From the NCBI RefSeq assembly GCF_947499065.1, contig NZ_CANMMT010000003.1, positions 186,001 through 250,000 on the forward strand: 64,000 nt of DNA, read 5' to 3'. How positions within the stretch are numbered: the first letter of the stretch is position 1; every line of letters starts with the position of its first letter. Position numbers and translations under genes: made by a program. Below the pieces are notes generated by a model, which did no database searches, was not told the origin of the DNA, and saw only the letters and a program-made list of their open reading frames with translations. The stretch is from an uncultured Tenacibaculum sp. GTDB taxonomy: Bacteria; Bacteroidota; Bacteroidia; Flavobacteriales; Flavobacteriaceae. Shown here in pieces: positions 24,011 to 33,008 of this stretch.

Positions 24011-25384
24011 TTATTCGTTTTGCCAGTCAATTTTTCTAGAAGCATACATTACTGAAGCTAAAATGACAAATAAACCTGTACTTCCTACTAATAGTGCATA
24101 GTTTTCTAATTGAATTATGATAAAAATAAAAGAGTACAAAGCAATTAAAGAAAGTGCAATGAAGAGTGGAAATTTAATACCTTTTAAAATAGATTTTGAA
24201 TACAGCGATATCAATGCTACTACACTTATTCCTGCAATAATATAAGCTTTTAGAAAGCTACTATGCTCAGAAATTGATATTAATAAAGTGTAAAACATGG
24301 TTAAAGCAATTCCTATCATTAAATACTGAAAAGGATGAATAGAAATTTTACTCATAGTTTGTATTAAAAAGAACACTAAAAAGGTTAAAACAATTACTAA
24401 GAAACCATATTTGGTTGAGCGCTCACTTTTTTGATATTCATCCACAGGAATCATAAAGTTTACCCCAAAAGCATATTCTTTTAAATTAGGAATACCGCTG
24501 AATGATTGTTGAGAAAAAGGTCTGTTAATGTCCAATACTTTCCATTTTGCATTAAAACCTTCGTTGGTTATTTTGTCTGAATTATGTGGTAAGTATTCTC
24601 CTAAGAAATTAGCAGTTTTCCAGTCAGATTTTATTTGAACATTGGTTTCTTTTCCTACTGGGATAAAACGAATTTGTTTACTTCCATTAATGTTCATTTC
24701 TAAACTAAAATTGACATTGTTTTTTAAAGGTAAATCTTCTTTTTGTAGAAATTTACTTTCCAGTTTATGTAAATCTAAATAGTTTGATCTTCTGTTCTTG
24801 TTTTCATATTTAGAAGTAAAAGAATAAGAATTATTGTTGAGTTTCATTTCTACCAAACTATTCACCCCTTTAAGATTTGAAGTTTCTATAATTAACTTGG
24901 CTTTATTCCATAAAATATCTTCCTCTTTAATGTCTAGTTCACTAAAATCAGGGCTAGTAAAATCACCGGTAATATTTATTTGACTTTTGTAAACAGCTGT
25001 TTTATAAATCCCTCGTTTCTTTTCTTCAGGATTTATAGTAGAATTTATGTTTAGCAATTCTGGAAAAAAATAACCGTAGTTAATTTCCTCAATCATTTCA
25101 GTCTGTAACTCATTAGTTTGCTGATTTAAAATCGATTTTTTATGATAAGTTTTATAAGGGATTTTTAAAATAGGTCCGTATAAAAGTACCTCTTTTCCCC
25201 ATTTCTGATTTATCTCTTGTACTACTTCCTTTTGTCTATACATTCGTTCGTTAATCAAGCTTTTTATAAAGGATAAAGGGATTAATAAAATTAAAATCAA
25301 AAAGCCAACCATGACCATTCTAGCAGTTATTGATGTTCTAATCCATTTAGCAAATTTCCCACTTTTGTTATTTATTGTTTCCAT
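24011..25384 (-). CDS. creD: CreD family inner-membrane protein
   Basis: 457 residues. N-terminal membrane anchor (MVMVGFLILILLIPLSFIKS) and motif INERMYRQKEVVQEINQKWG, followed by LLYGPILKIPY, define CreD. A long periplasmic beta domain (about 60-300, including NGSKQIRFIPVGKETNVQIK) precedes the C-terminal cluster of five or six membrane spans, from FLVIVLTFLVFFLIQTMSKI to the end. CreD is linked to envelope stress/colicin and beta-lactam phenotypes in enterobacteria; its biochemical activity is unknown. Downstream of an HTH regulator and a membrane gene in the order commonly seen in Flavobacteriia. Confidence 0.88.
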   Translation of the reverse strand: METINNKSGKFAKWIRTSITARMVMVGFLILILLIPLSFIKSLINERMYRQKEVVQEINQKWGKEVLLYGPILKIPYKTYHKKSILNQQTNELQTEMIEEINYGYFFPELLNINSTINPEEKKRGIYKTAVYKSQINITGDFTSPDFSELDIKEEDILWNKAKLIIETSNLKGVNSLVEMKLNNNSYSFTSKYENKNRRSNYLDLHKLESKFLQKEDLPLKNNVNFSLEMNINGSKQIRFIPVGKETNVQIKSDWKTANFLGEYLPHNSDKITNEGFNAKWKVLDINRPFSQQSFSGIPNLKEYAFGVNFMIPVDEYQKSERSTKYGFLVIVLTFLVFFLIQTMSKISIHPFQYLMIGIALTMFYTLLISISEHSSFLKAYIIAGISVVALISLYSKSILKGIKFPLFIALSLIALYSFIFIIIQLENYALLVGSTGLFVILASVMYASRKIDWQNE

Positions 25385-25435
25385 AGTTTGTTGTTTTAAA
25401 GAACTTTGAAATTCAAAGTAAATATGTAAAAAAAT

Positions 25436-25732
25436 TTATTTATTATTAATTAGCTTTTCTAAAGCTTCAATATGTTTTTTAAATTCAAGTTTTCCTTCGG
25501 CAGTAGCATAGTACCTAGTGTTTGGCTTTCGTCCTATAAATTGTTTTTCTACTCTAATAAAGCCTACTTTTTCTAATGCTTTTGAATGACTTGCTAGATT
25601 TCCATCTGTAGCGCCTAAAAGTTCTTTTAGTGTTTTAAATTCAGCGTACTCGTTAACCATTAGAACCGACATAATACCTAGTCGTATTCTATGGTCAAAA
25701 GCTTTATTTATATTTAGAATAATGTTTTTCAA
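25436..25732 (-). CDS. Winged-helix transcriptional regulator
   Basis: 98 residues. LNINKAFDHRIRLGIMSVLM followed by FKTLKELLGATDGNLASHSK and ALEKVGFIRVEKQFIGRKPN TRYYAT is a complete ArsR/MarR-like winged helix of the HTH_34 (YdfH/PadR-like) group: recognition helix GNLASHSKALEK and beta wing GRKPNTRYYAT. Lies between a membrane gene (29 bp upstream) and creD (51 bp downstream), so it probably autoregulates this three-gene unit. Confidence 0.85.
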   Translation of the reverse strand: MKNIILNINKAFDHRIRLGIMSVLMVNEYAEFKTLKELLGATDGNLASHSKALEKVGFIRVEKQFIGRKPNTRYYATAEGKLEFKKHIEALEKLINNK

Positions 25733-25761
25733 AAAACTATATTTTGTGCGAAAATAAGCAA

Positions 25762-26370
25762 CTATTTTTTATCGTATTTAAAATACATTACTAGTCCGTA
25801 TACAATATGCATTACTCCAAATCCTAATACCCAAAACCAAAAACCATAGCCAGGAAAAATTGCACAAATTAAACCTAATACAATTTCAGTATATCCAAGG
25901 TATTTTATATCGCCTATAGTATATTTAGAGGCATTTAACAAAGCCAAGCCGTAAAATAAAAGCATTAATGCTCCAGTTTGTCCGTAGCGTTGTTGTTTTA
26001 AAATGATAATGATGTATATAGCTCCAGCTATTAAGGGAATTAAGAAGCTTGTTAATAACCTCTTCGTAGTTGCGTCCCAAATTTTTTCGTTATTCTTTTT
26101 AGCTTTTCTGGTTGTTAAAAAGATAGCAGTAGAAATACTAAGGAATCCAACGATAAGTAAATCGGAAATAACTAAACGAAAGATTCTTCCATCTAATATT
26201 AAATATCCTTGTTCGCTATTTTGAACTAACCAATAAGCAAATGAAGCACCTATTAAAGCGTAAATTCCTGCAATGATTCCAGATAATCCACTTAAAGAAA
26301 TAAATCGAGATGATTTATTCATTAAGTTTTTAATTTCTGTAATGTCTTTTAAATAATCTTTTTCACTCAT
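25762..26370 (-). CDS. Multi-span membrane protein of the creD unit
   Basis: 202 residues. A cytosolic N-terminus (MSEKDYLKDITEIKNLMNKS) is followed by about six hydrophobic spans, e.g. LSGIIAGIYALIGASFAYWL, LLIVGFLSISTAIFL, FLIPLIAGAIYIIIIL, YTEIVLGLICAIFPGYGFWF. First gene of the regulator-creD unit; such a protein commonly travels with this HTH regulator in Flavobacteriia, which suggests a shared membrane-stress role. No catalytic motif. Confidence 0.75.
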   Translation of the reverse strand: MSEKDYLKDITEIKNLMNKSSRFISLSGLSGIIAGIYALIGASFAYWLVQNSEQGYLILDGRIFRLVISDLLIVGFLSISTAIFLTTRKAKKNNEKIWDATTKRLLTSFLIPLIAGAIYIIIILKQQRYGQTGALMLLFYGLALLNASKYTIGDIKYLGYTEIVLGLICAIFPGYGFWFWVLGFGVMHIVYGLVMYFKYDKK

Positions 26371-26448
26371 AGTTTAAAGAACTTTGAAATACAAAGTAAA
26401 TGTATTTATTTTAATTTGACAAATAAAAAAATGCTGTATTTTTAAATC

Positions 26449-26796
26449 ATGAAACCAGCTGAAGAATATATCTTAAAACAAAGTGAACCTTTCAAGTCTA
26501 TTTTACTGCATCTGCAAATTTTAATAGAAACAAACTTTGAGGAGGTAGAGTTGTTGTATAAATGGAAACTTCCATTTTATTATTTAAAAGGCAAACCTCT
26601 ATGTTATTTCAACGCTACCAAAAAAGGATATGTAGATGTTGGTTTTTATTCTAAAACACCACTTACCGTATATAATGAGTTCGTTGTTTCAGAAAAAAGA
26701 AAAGCAGTAAAATCACTTCGCTATAGTAGTTTAGATGGTATTAATAGCGAAGTATTAATTACTGTTTTAACTGATGCCTATGAAATAAGAGAATAA
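26449..26796 (+). CDS. DUF1801 domain protein
   Basis: 115 residues. YILKQSEPFKSILLHLQILI, then EVELLYKWKLPFYYLKGKPL CYFN and KGYVDVGFYS match the YdhG/DUF1801 fold (small cytosolic alpha/beta protein; the KW-x-x-P-x-Y motif is its hallmark). Role unknown; some members are implicated in iron or stress responses. Monocistronic, divergent from the membrane gene at 26370. Confidence 0.85.
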   Translation: MKPAEEYILKQSEPFKSILLHLQILIETNFEEVELLYKWKLPFYYLKGKPLCYFNATKKGYVDVGFYSKTPLTVYNEFVVSEKRKAVKSLRYSSLDGINSEVLITVLTDAYEIRE

Positions 26797-26800
26797 AATA

Positions 26801-27763
26801 TTATTCTGTTTTTATTTTGTATTGAAGCGCCAACTCGTTTTCAACATATACATGCAGATTTGTATTTTGCTTAGGCTTTTTTAGATATATGTTAGTAACA
26901 AGATTGTCGTTTATAATACGAGCAGTTCTAACTTTATTATCATAAGAAAATATATATTTTATGTTTTCTACGTTTTTTTGTCTTTTAATTTTTAAGTGTA
27001 TTTTCTTTTTATTTTTTACATCAATCTCACCTATATTCGGGCCAATGATTTCAATATTATACTTTAAATAAGCATTTTGGTAAAAAGGTTCGTAACAAAA
27101 CTCTACTAAAGGTTTTTGTTTCAATAAAACTTGCCAGTTCTTTGCGAAAGGAAAATGAGTGAGTCTTAAATTTTCTTTTTTAGCGTTAAAATAGTTTAAA
27201 TTTTGCTCTTTTTGCCACACGCCTCTATAAATATAACCAGCTCCATAAGTTGTATCAATAAACAACCATTCATTATTTATTTTTACAGCATTCCATACAT
27301 GATTTTTACCTGTAGGAATATAACCTATCTTGTTAACAGAAAGTTTTGTATACCCGTAAATTAATTCATTTTCTATGTTCATTAAATTACATAACTGACT
27401 AAATAACAAAGAATATTCTAAACAGATTCCTTTTCTTTTTCTGAAAGCTTTATTAATTATTTCTTGTATTATTTGTGTTTGTGTTCTTCTGAAATCATCT
27501 TTATTAGAGTAATTAACAAATTCAGGGCTTTTTAATGTTTTAGTACTTGGTAAATCATAAGCTATATTTAAACACATCCATGTATAAATAGCTCTAACTT
27601 TTTCAATATCAGATTTAAAATCATAATCTATTCTTTCAGCTAAATTTTTAATAGATTTTGGTTCTTGATAAGACAACATAACTTTGTCAACCGTTTCAAA
27701 ATCTTGTGAAAAGAAATTTAAACTGTAGAAAAAGACAAATAAGGAAAATATAATTTTTTTCAT
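26801..27763 (-). CDS. Secreted transglutaminase-like protein
   Basis: 320 residues with a signal peptide (MKKIIFSLFVFFYSLNFFSQ). Transglutaminase/cysteine-protease core: FKSDIEKVRAIYTWMCLNIA (start), RKGICLEYSLLFSQLCNLMN (catalytic Cys), NHVWNAVKINNEWLFIDTTY (catalytic His and Asp). The C-terminal 100 residues form a beta domain. Probable periplasmic peptidase or amide hydrolase/transferase; substrate unknown. Paralogue of the gene at 27796, 32 bp upstream, and probably co-transcribed with it. Confidence 0.85.
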   Translation of the reverse strand: MKKIIFSLFVFFYSLNFFSQDFETVDKVMLSYQEPKSIKNLAERIDYDFKSDIEKVRAIYTWMCLNIAYDLPSTKTLKSPEFVNYSNKDDFRRTQTQIIQEIINKAFRKRKGICLEYSLLFSQLCNLMNIENELIYGYTKLSVNKIGYIPTGKNHVWNAVKINNEWLFIDTTYGAGYIYRGVWQKEQNLNYFNAKKENLRLTHFPFAKNWQVLLKQKPLVEFCYEPFYQNAYLKYNIEIIGPNIGEIDVKNKKKIHLKIKRQKNVENIKYIFSYDNKVRTARIINDNLVTNIYLKKPKQNTNLHVYVENELALQYKIKTE

Positions 27764-27795
27764 AGGATAGCATTTTGCTGTCCAATATAATCATT

Positions 27796-28749
27796 TTATA
27801 TCAAAAGAAACTCAATGGCTATTTCTCCATCAATAAGTAAGAAAGCTGTTTTACTATTAGAAGGGGGAATTATACTAATTTGAGCAGTATTATTTTTAAA
27901 AGTAACTTCAGGTTGTTTAACATATCGATCTCCAATAAAACCAAAGTGAATTCTTTGAGTTGGCTTTATGTTTTTTAATGTGAGCTTAACAGAAGAGTTG
28001 GCAGTTCTCTTTAAAATTCCAGATGTAGGTTTACTTAAGATATAATCTTTTTTAAGAAAAGGAGAATTATAAATAGGTTGGTTAAAATATTCGTTTATAG
28101 TCATTCTTTTTACCCTAAGTTGCCATACAGTTTCTTCTGGATAATGCGTGAAAAAATACTTGCTTTTTGGAATGTTGAAAAAATAGTTGTTAAAGTTACG
28201 TTGCCATTTTCCATTGGTAACTGCACCAGCTGCCCATGTAGGGTCTATATATTGCCACTTGTTATTAATTTTAACAGCATTCCAAGCGTGGTTTGTAGTA
28301 TTTCTTATACGACCAATGTCGCGAGAAGAATTTCGTACATAGCCTTTGATTACTTCGTTTTCAATATTTAAAAGGGTGCAAACTTTACTAAATGTTTGAG
28401 CATATCCTTCGCAAACAGCACTTCTACTAGCTAATGTTTTTTTAACAATATTGTCTTTTATAGCTCTTAGTTTAGCTTGTTTATCAGCTTCATTTTTATA
28501 TCGAAAGCCTATTCTTTTTTGTTTAGGGTTGAAATATTCATCTAAGTTATATCGAATATTTTTGGCTAACCAAATAAAAACAGCTCTTACTTTATCTTCA
28601 TCAGAAGTAAAATCTGTGGCAATTTGGTCTGCTAATTTTTCAGCAGTAATATGTTTTGGGTAAGTTTTTACTGTATTGTCTACAGCAGAAAAGTCTTGTG
28701 CCGATAAGGACGAGACAGTAAGAAAAAGGAAAAAATAAAGTTGCTTCAT
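27796..28749 (-). CDS. Secreted transglutaminase-like protein
   Basis: 317 residues from ATG 28749 (MKQLYFFLFLTVSSLSAQ signal peptide); an upstream ATG at 28779 would put ten residues before the signal. Core motifs: TSDEDKVRAVFIWLAKNIRY, SRSAVCEGYAQTFSKVCTLL (Cys), NHAWNAVKINNKWQYIDPTW (His, Asp). Same domain order as the neighbour at 26801, from which it arose by duplication. Substrate unknown. Confidence 0.87.
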   Translation of the reverse strand: MKQLYFFLFLTVSSLSAQDFSAVDNTVKTYPKHITAEKLADQIATDFTSDEDKVRAVFIWLAKNIRYNLDEYFNPKQKRIGFRYKNEADKQAKLRAIKDNIVKKTLASRSAVCEGYAQTFSKVCTLLNIENEVIKGYVRNSSRDIGRIRNTTNHAWNAVKINNKWQYIDPTWAAGAVTNGKWQRNFNNYFFNIPKSKYFFTHYPEETVWQLRVKRMTINEYFNQPIYNSPFLKKDYILSKPTSGILKRTANSSVKLTLKNIKPTQRIHFGFIGDRYVKQPEVTFKNNTAQISIIPPSNSKTAFLLIDGEIAIEFLLI

Positions 28750-28788
28750 ACTATAAGTTAAAACAACTTTATTTATCAAAAATTGTGC

Positions 28789-29607
28789 CTATAAATTATT
28801 TATAGTTTTTCTTATCGAAGTTAAGTTGGTAAGTAACTTTTCTAAGTAGTCAAGATGCAACATATTTGCACCGTCACTCTTAGCGTTAGAAGGATCAAAA
28901 TGTGTTTCAATAAATAATCCATCTACATTGTTTACAACACCGGCTCTTGCAATAGTTTCAATCATATCTGGTCTACCACCAGTAACTCCACTAGATTGGT
29001 TTGGTTGCTGTAAAGAATGGGTAACATCTAAAATAGTAGGAGCAAATTGACGCATAGTAGGAATACCTCTAAAATCAACAATCATATCTTGGTATCCAAA
29101 CATAGTACCTCTGTCAGTTATCCATGCTTTTTCATTACCGGCATCGTGTACTTTTCTAACAGCATGTTGCATAGCTTCAGGACTCATAAACTGTCCCTTT
29201 TTTAAGTTAACCACTTTACCAGTTTTTGCAGCAGCCACTACTAAATCGGTTTGACGTACTAAAAAAGCAGGAATTTGTAAAACATCTACATATTCAGCGG
29301 CTTTAGCAGCATCAGATGCTTCATGGATATCAGTTACGGTAGGAACATTAAAAGTTTCAGAAACTTTCTTTAATATTTTTAAAGCTTTTTCGTCACCAAT
29401 ACCTGTAAAGCTGTCAATTCTACTACGATTTGCTTTTTTAAAACTCCCTTTAAAGATGTAAGGAATTTCTAATTTATCAGTTATAGAAACTACTTTTTCA
29501 GCAATTCTCAATGCCATCTCTTCACTTTCAATAGCACATGGGCCAGCTAAAAGGAAAAAGTTATTAGAATCAGCGTGTTTTATATTGGGAATAAGGTTTA
29601 AATCCAT
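28789..29607 (-). CDS. kdsA: 3-deoxy-8-phosphooctulonate (KDO-8-P) synthase
   Basis: 272 residues. Condenses phosphoenolpyruvate with arabinose 5-phosphate to KDO-8-phosphate for lipopolysaccharide, in the cytoplasm. Motifs: FFLLAGPCAIESEEMALRIA, FKGSFKKANRSRIDSFTGIG, GQFMSPEAMQHAVRKVHDAG, TDRGTMFGYQDMIVDFRGIP, DVTHSLQQPNQSSGVTGGRP, FIETHFDPSNAKSDG. Length and motif order are those of the family. Divergent from the M28 peptidase gene; the 66-bp gap holds both promoters. Confidence 0.97.
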   Translation of the reverse strand: MDLNLIPNIKHADSNNFFLLAGPCAIESEEMALRIAEKVVSITDKLEIPYIFKGSFKKANRSRIDSFTGIGDEKALKILKKVSETFNVPTVTDIHEASDAAKAAEYVDVLQIPAFLVRQTDLVVAAAKTGKVVNLKKGQFMSPEAMQHAVRKVHDAGNEKAWITDRGTMFGYQDMIVDFRGIPTMRQFAPTILDVTHSLQQPNQSSGVTGGRPDMIETIARAGVVNNVDGLFIETHFDPSNAKSDGANMLHLDYLEKLLTNLTSIRKTINNL

Positions 29608-29673
29608 GATTAAAAATTTTGAACAAAATTAAGAAATTAAATTGGCTATCTTTAGCCTTTTAAATTAAATAAG

Positions 29674-30675
29674 ATGAAAAAAACTATATACACTGTAATG
29701 GCTTTGGCAGTGCTAACAGTAGCCTGTAAAACACCTAAAAATAAGGATGCAGAAGAAACAAAAAATACTGTAGAAGCTCCTAAAAAAGAGTTAAACAATT
29801 CAGTAAACATAGATTCTTCTTTGGTAAGAAAACACTTATATACATTGGCTGCTGATGATATGGAAGGGCGTAAGCCTGGGACACCTGGAATGGAAAAAGC
29901 TACGCAGTATATAGAAAATGAATACAAACGAATTGGTTTAAAACATTTTGATACTTTATCAACTTACCGTCAGAATTTTACACACGAAGGTATACAAATG
30001 AGTAATATTATTGGTGTGTTAGAAGGAACTACTAAAAAAGATGAATTCGTAATTGTATCAGCTCATCACGATCATTTAGGAATGAAGGAAGATGGAGAAG
30101 GTGATCGTATTTTTAATGGAGCCAATGACGATGCTTCTGGTGTTGTAGGAGTGTTAGCTTTAGCGGACTATTATGCGAAAAAAGGAAACAACGAGCGTAG
30201 TATTTTGTTTGTATGTTTTACAGCAGAAGAAATGGGACTAATAGGTTCTAAATATTTTGGGAAAGATATAGATCCATCAAAATTTGTAGCAGGAATAAAC
30301 TTAGAGTTAATAGGGAAGGAGCCAAAAACAGGACCAAAAACAGCTTGGTTAAGTGGTTTTGAACGTTCAGACTTTGGAAAGATTATTCAGAAAAATTTGG
30401 AAGGTACTGGCTACAAATTATTTCCAGATCCATACCCAAAATATAATTTATTTTTCAGATCAGATAATGCTTCTTTAGCACGTTTAGGAGTGCCATCTCA
30501 TACTTTTTCAACAACACCTATTGATATTGACAAAGATTACCATAATGTATCTGATGAAGCTGAAACTTTAGATGTTGGTATTCTTACTGAAACTGTAAAA
30601 GCAGTAGCTAAAGGAACCGAAAGTATTATTAACGGAAAAGATACCCCAACTAGGGTTGTTATTGAAGAAAAATAA
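29674..30675 (+). CDS. M28 family metallopeptidase lipoprotein
   Basis: 333 residues. Lipobox in MALAVLTVACKT, so an outer-envelope lipoprotein. Zinc-aminopeptidase motifs: VIVSAHHDHLGMK (metal His and Asp), NGANDDASGVVGVLALADYY (bridging Asp), CFTAEEMGLIGSKYFG (catalytic Glu-Glu), and SHTFSTTPIDIDKDYHNVSD (last His). Typical of Bacteroidota secreted aminopeptidases that trim external peptides. Strong terminator at 30696. Confidence 0.92.
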   Translation: MKKTIYTVMALAVLTVACKTPKNKDAEETKNTVEAPKKELNNSVNIDSSLVRKHLYTLAADDMEGRKPGTPGMEKATQYIENEYKRIGLKHFDTLSTYRQNFTHEGIQMSNIIGVLEGTTKKDEFVIVSAHHDHLGMKEDGEGDRIFNGANDDASGVVGVLALADYYAKKGNNERSILFVCFTAEEMGLIGSKYFGKDIDPSKFVAGINLELIGKEPKTGPKTAWLSGFERSDFGKIIQKNLEGTGYKLFPDPYPKYNLFFRSDNASLARLGVPSHTFSTTPIDIDKDYHNVSDEAETLDVGILTETVKAVAKGTESIINGKDTPTRVVIEEK

Positions 30676-30695
30676 TACTTAAAAACAATTTTTTT

Positions 30696-30726
30696 AAAGA
30701 GCCTTTTTTAAGGCTCTTTTTTTATG
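30696..30726 (+). terminator. Rho-independent terminator
   Basis: Stem AAAGAGCCTT / AAGGCTCTTT, loop TTTT, then a T run; ends the M28 gene. Confidence 0.85.
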
Positions 30727-30856
30727 GTTTTTTCTTAATGAAATTAAGTTTTATTTGTTGTTTTGGTAATTTAGATGTAGTTAAATTAGTTATGTTGTTA
30801 AAATTATATTAAAATTTTAGTATATTCGCAAAGTTTTAATTAAACCCTTCAATATT

Positions 30857-32347
30857 ATGAAAAAACAAATTTTAAGCCTAGCTATTGTATTTGCTATGTT
30901 TTCGTGTTCCCAAAATGACAATTTAGAAGTTTCTGACCCTCAGGGAGATGTGCTTTCTAAAAAAGAAATTAATGCAATTATTAATAAATCTTTACAATCT
31001 ACTGGAGATTTTGAATGGACTTCGCAAGAAGTGAATACAATTTGGAGTGCTGTTAAACATGGAGAAAATATTTTAACTATTGGTTATGGTACTTCAAAAA
31101 ATAACTTTGCAAGAAGTGCAGAAGCCAATACTATTAAAAACGATTTAATTGCTTTGGTAAGAAATTTAGAAGGAACTTCTGCAAAAGGAGCTACTGAACT
31201 ATATGTAGATGAAAATATTAATGTAATAGATATTAAGGTTACTAATAAAGAAACAATCGGAATTTTATTAAAAGATAGCAGAGTACGCTATATTGAACCA
31301 AGTGGCTATAGTTTTGTTGATGAAAATAATCAAGCACGTTCTTCTTCTTCGTCATCTGGAGGATCTGGATGTGGTTATGGAACGGCTAATTTAAGTTCTA
31401 ATGATTACCGCACAGTGTCGCCAGGAGCAAGAGTGCCTTGGTCTTTCGATGCACACAATATACCACAAGCATGGAATCACAGTACAGGAGCTGGAATTAC
31501 AGTTGCTATTGTTGATTCTGGATTATCGCCAGAGCAAAAATGGATGAATCAATATTTTAACGATGGAGCTTCTTCTGGAAGATTTGTACAGAAATATGGA
31601 ACTTTTGTCGATTCTTGGTGGGCTTGGTCTAATAACTATGATGGTGTAGACGATAAGTGTGGTCATGGTACAAAAATGGCTGCAGTAGCTACAGCTCCTA
31701 GAAATAATGATAACTTACCTGTTGGTGTAGCATACAATGCAAACTTAGTTTCTTATAGAGCTGTTGAAAATGTAGTGATTAATGATTACCATGAAAAAAG
31801 AGGTATTGTAGAAGCTTTAACTGCATTAGCTAACAGAAGTGATGTAAAAGTGATATCAATGTCGTTAGGATATCCGTTTAGTATTGGTAACGTATCGGAT
31901 GCTATAAAGTATGCACATAGTAAAGGTAAAATGGTGTTAGCAGCTGGAGGTACTTCAACTTCTTTTACTACTTGGTATGGAGTTATTTTTCCAGCAAGTA
32001 TGTCAGAAACAGTTGCTGTAACAGGAGTAAGAGAAGGACAATATAATAAATGTGATGTATGTCATTCTGGTTCTAAAATCGATTTTACAGTTCAAATGCA
32101 ACGCACGAATGGAACAGACAATAAAGTTCCTGTATTAAGTTACTACAATGGGCAAGCTAATTATGTAGGTGGTTCATCTGTAGCAACTGCAACAACAGCT
32201 GGTATTGCAGCTTTAGTATGGGCGAAACACCCAACGTGGACACGTGCTCAAGTACTACAAAAAATGAAAGAATCTGCAGATTTTTATCCAAATAAACACT
32301 CAGATTATGGATATGGAAATATCGATGCTTTAAAAGCAGTTCAATAA
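30857..32347 (+). CDS. S8 (subtilisin) family serine protease lipoprotein
   Basis: 496 residues. Lipobox MFSCSQND; residues about 30-155 form a propeptide. Catalytic triad: Asp in ITVAIVDSGLSPEQ, His in KCGHGTKMAAVATAP, Ser in VGGSSVATATTAGIAALVW. A Ser-rich linker (SSSSSSGGSGCGYG) separates prodomain and catalytic domain. Cys pairs (CDVCHSG, DKCGHG) may stabilise it. No T9SS sorting domain, consistent with lipid anchoring. Monocistronic, terminator at 32370. Confidence 0.92.
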   Translation: MKKQILSLAIVFAMFSCSQNDNLEVSDPQGDVLSKKEINAIINKSLQSTGDFEWTSQEVNTIWSAVKHGENILTIGYGTSKNNFARSAEANTIKNDLIALVRNLEGTSAKGATELYVDENINVIDIKVTNKETIGILLKDSRVRYIEPSGYSFVDENNQARSSSSSSGGSGCGYGTANLSSNDYRTVSPGARVPWSFDAHNIPQAWNHSTGAGITVAIVDSGLSPEQKWMNQYFNDGASSGRFVQKYGTFVDSWWAWSNNYDGVDDKCGHGTKMAAVATAPRNNDNLPVGVAYNANLVSYRAVENVVINDYHEKRGIVEALTALANRSDVKVISMSLGYPFSIGNVSDAIKYAHSKGKMVLAAGGTSTSFTTWYGVIFPASMSETVAVTGVREGQYNKCDVCHSGSKIDFTVQMQRTNGTDNKVPVLSYYNGQANYVGGSSVATATTAGIAALVWAKHPTWTRAQVLQKMKESADFYPNKHSDYGYGNIDALKAVQ

Positions 32348-32369
32348 TTCAATCAACTAACTAATCTTC

Positions 32370-32397
32370 AAAAAGTCTCGTTAATTCGAGGCTTTTT
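32370..32397 (+). terminator. Rho-independent terminator
   Basis: Eleven-bp stem AAAAAGTCTCG / CGAGGCTTTTT (one G-U pair), loop TTAATT; ends the S8 gene. Confidence 0.8.
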
Positions 32398-32448
32398 GTA
32401 TTTTTATCAGGCACGTTTTTTGATAGCTAATCAGTAAATTTTAAAATT

Positions 32449-32973
32449 ATGAGATACTTTAAATACCTTTTCTTACTTGTTTTAATAAGTTGTTCTTCTA
32501 CAAAAGTGGTATATGATTACGATAGTCAAACAAATTTTACAGCATATAAAACCTTTAATTTTTTTGAAGATGCTGGTAAAGGTTTGAATGAGTTAGATGT
32601 AAAAAGAATAACTAACGAACTAACCAATAAACTAAAAGCTAAGGGAATGCGTTTGTCTGATAAACCAGATGTTTTTATCAATATTGTATCACAAGAGCGA
32701 GAATCAGAAAGAAGAAATACCATTGGTGTTGGCTTAGGTGGTGGCGGAAATGTTGGTTTTGGAATTTCTGGAGGTATTCCTATTGGTAGTAAGAAAATAA
32801 ATCAAGAATTGATTATTGATTTTGTTGAAAGTAAAAGTGATGAACTTGTTTGGCAAGGAATAGCTAATAGTGAGTTGAAACAACGTAGTACACCCCAAGA
32901 ACGTGTAATGCATTATAGAAAAGTAATTACAGAAATATTAAAAGGTTATCCACCAAAAAAAGCCTCTAAATAA
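32449..32973 (+). CDS. DUF4136 domain lipoprotein
   Basis: 174 residues. Lipobox LVLISCSSTK; then VVYDYDSQTNFTAYKTFNFF, NKLKAKGMRLSDKPDVFINI and the Gly-rich GVGLGGGGNVGFGISGGIPI followed by LIIDFVESKSDELVWQGIAN are DUF4136 landmarks. Envelope protein of unknown function. Terminator at 32958-32986 overlaps the last codons. Confidence 0.9.
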   Translation: MRYFKYLFLLVLISCSSTKVVYDYDSQTNFTAYKTFNFFEDAGKGLNELDVKRITNELTNKLKAKGMRLSDKPDVFINIVSQERESERRNTIGVGLGGGGNVGFGISGGIPIGSKKINQELIIDFVESKSDELVWQGIANSELKQRSTPQERVMHYRKVITEILKGYPPKKASK

Positions 32974-32986
32974 TATAGAGGCTTTC
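32958..32986. terminator. Terminator, possibly bidirectional
   Basis: Nine-bp stem AAAGCCTCT / AGAGGCTTT with a 9-nt AT loop between the convergent DUF4136 and phytase genes. Confidence 0.7.
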
Positions 32987-33008
32987 ATTACAACACACTA
33001 CTAAAATA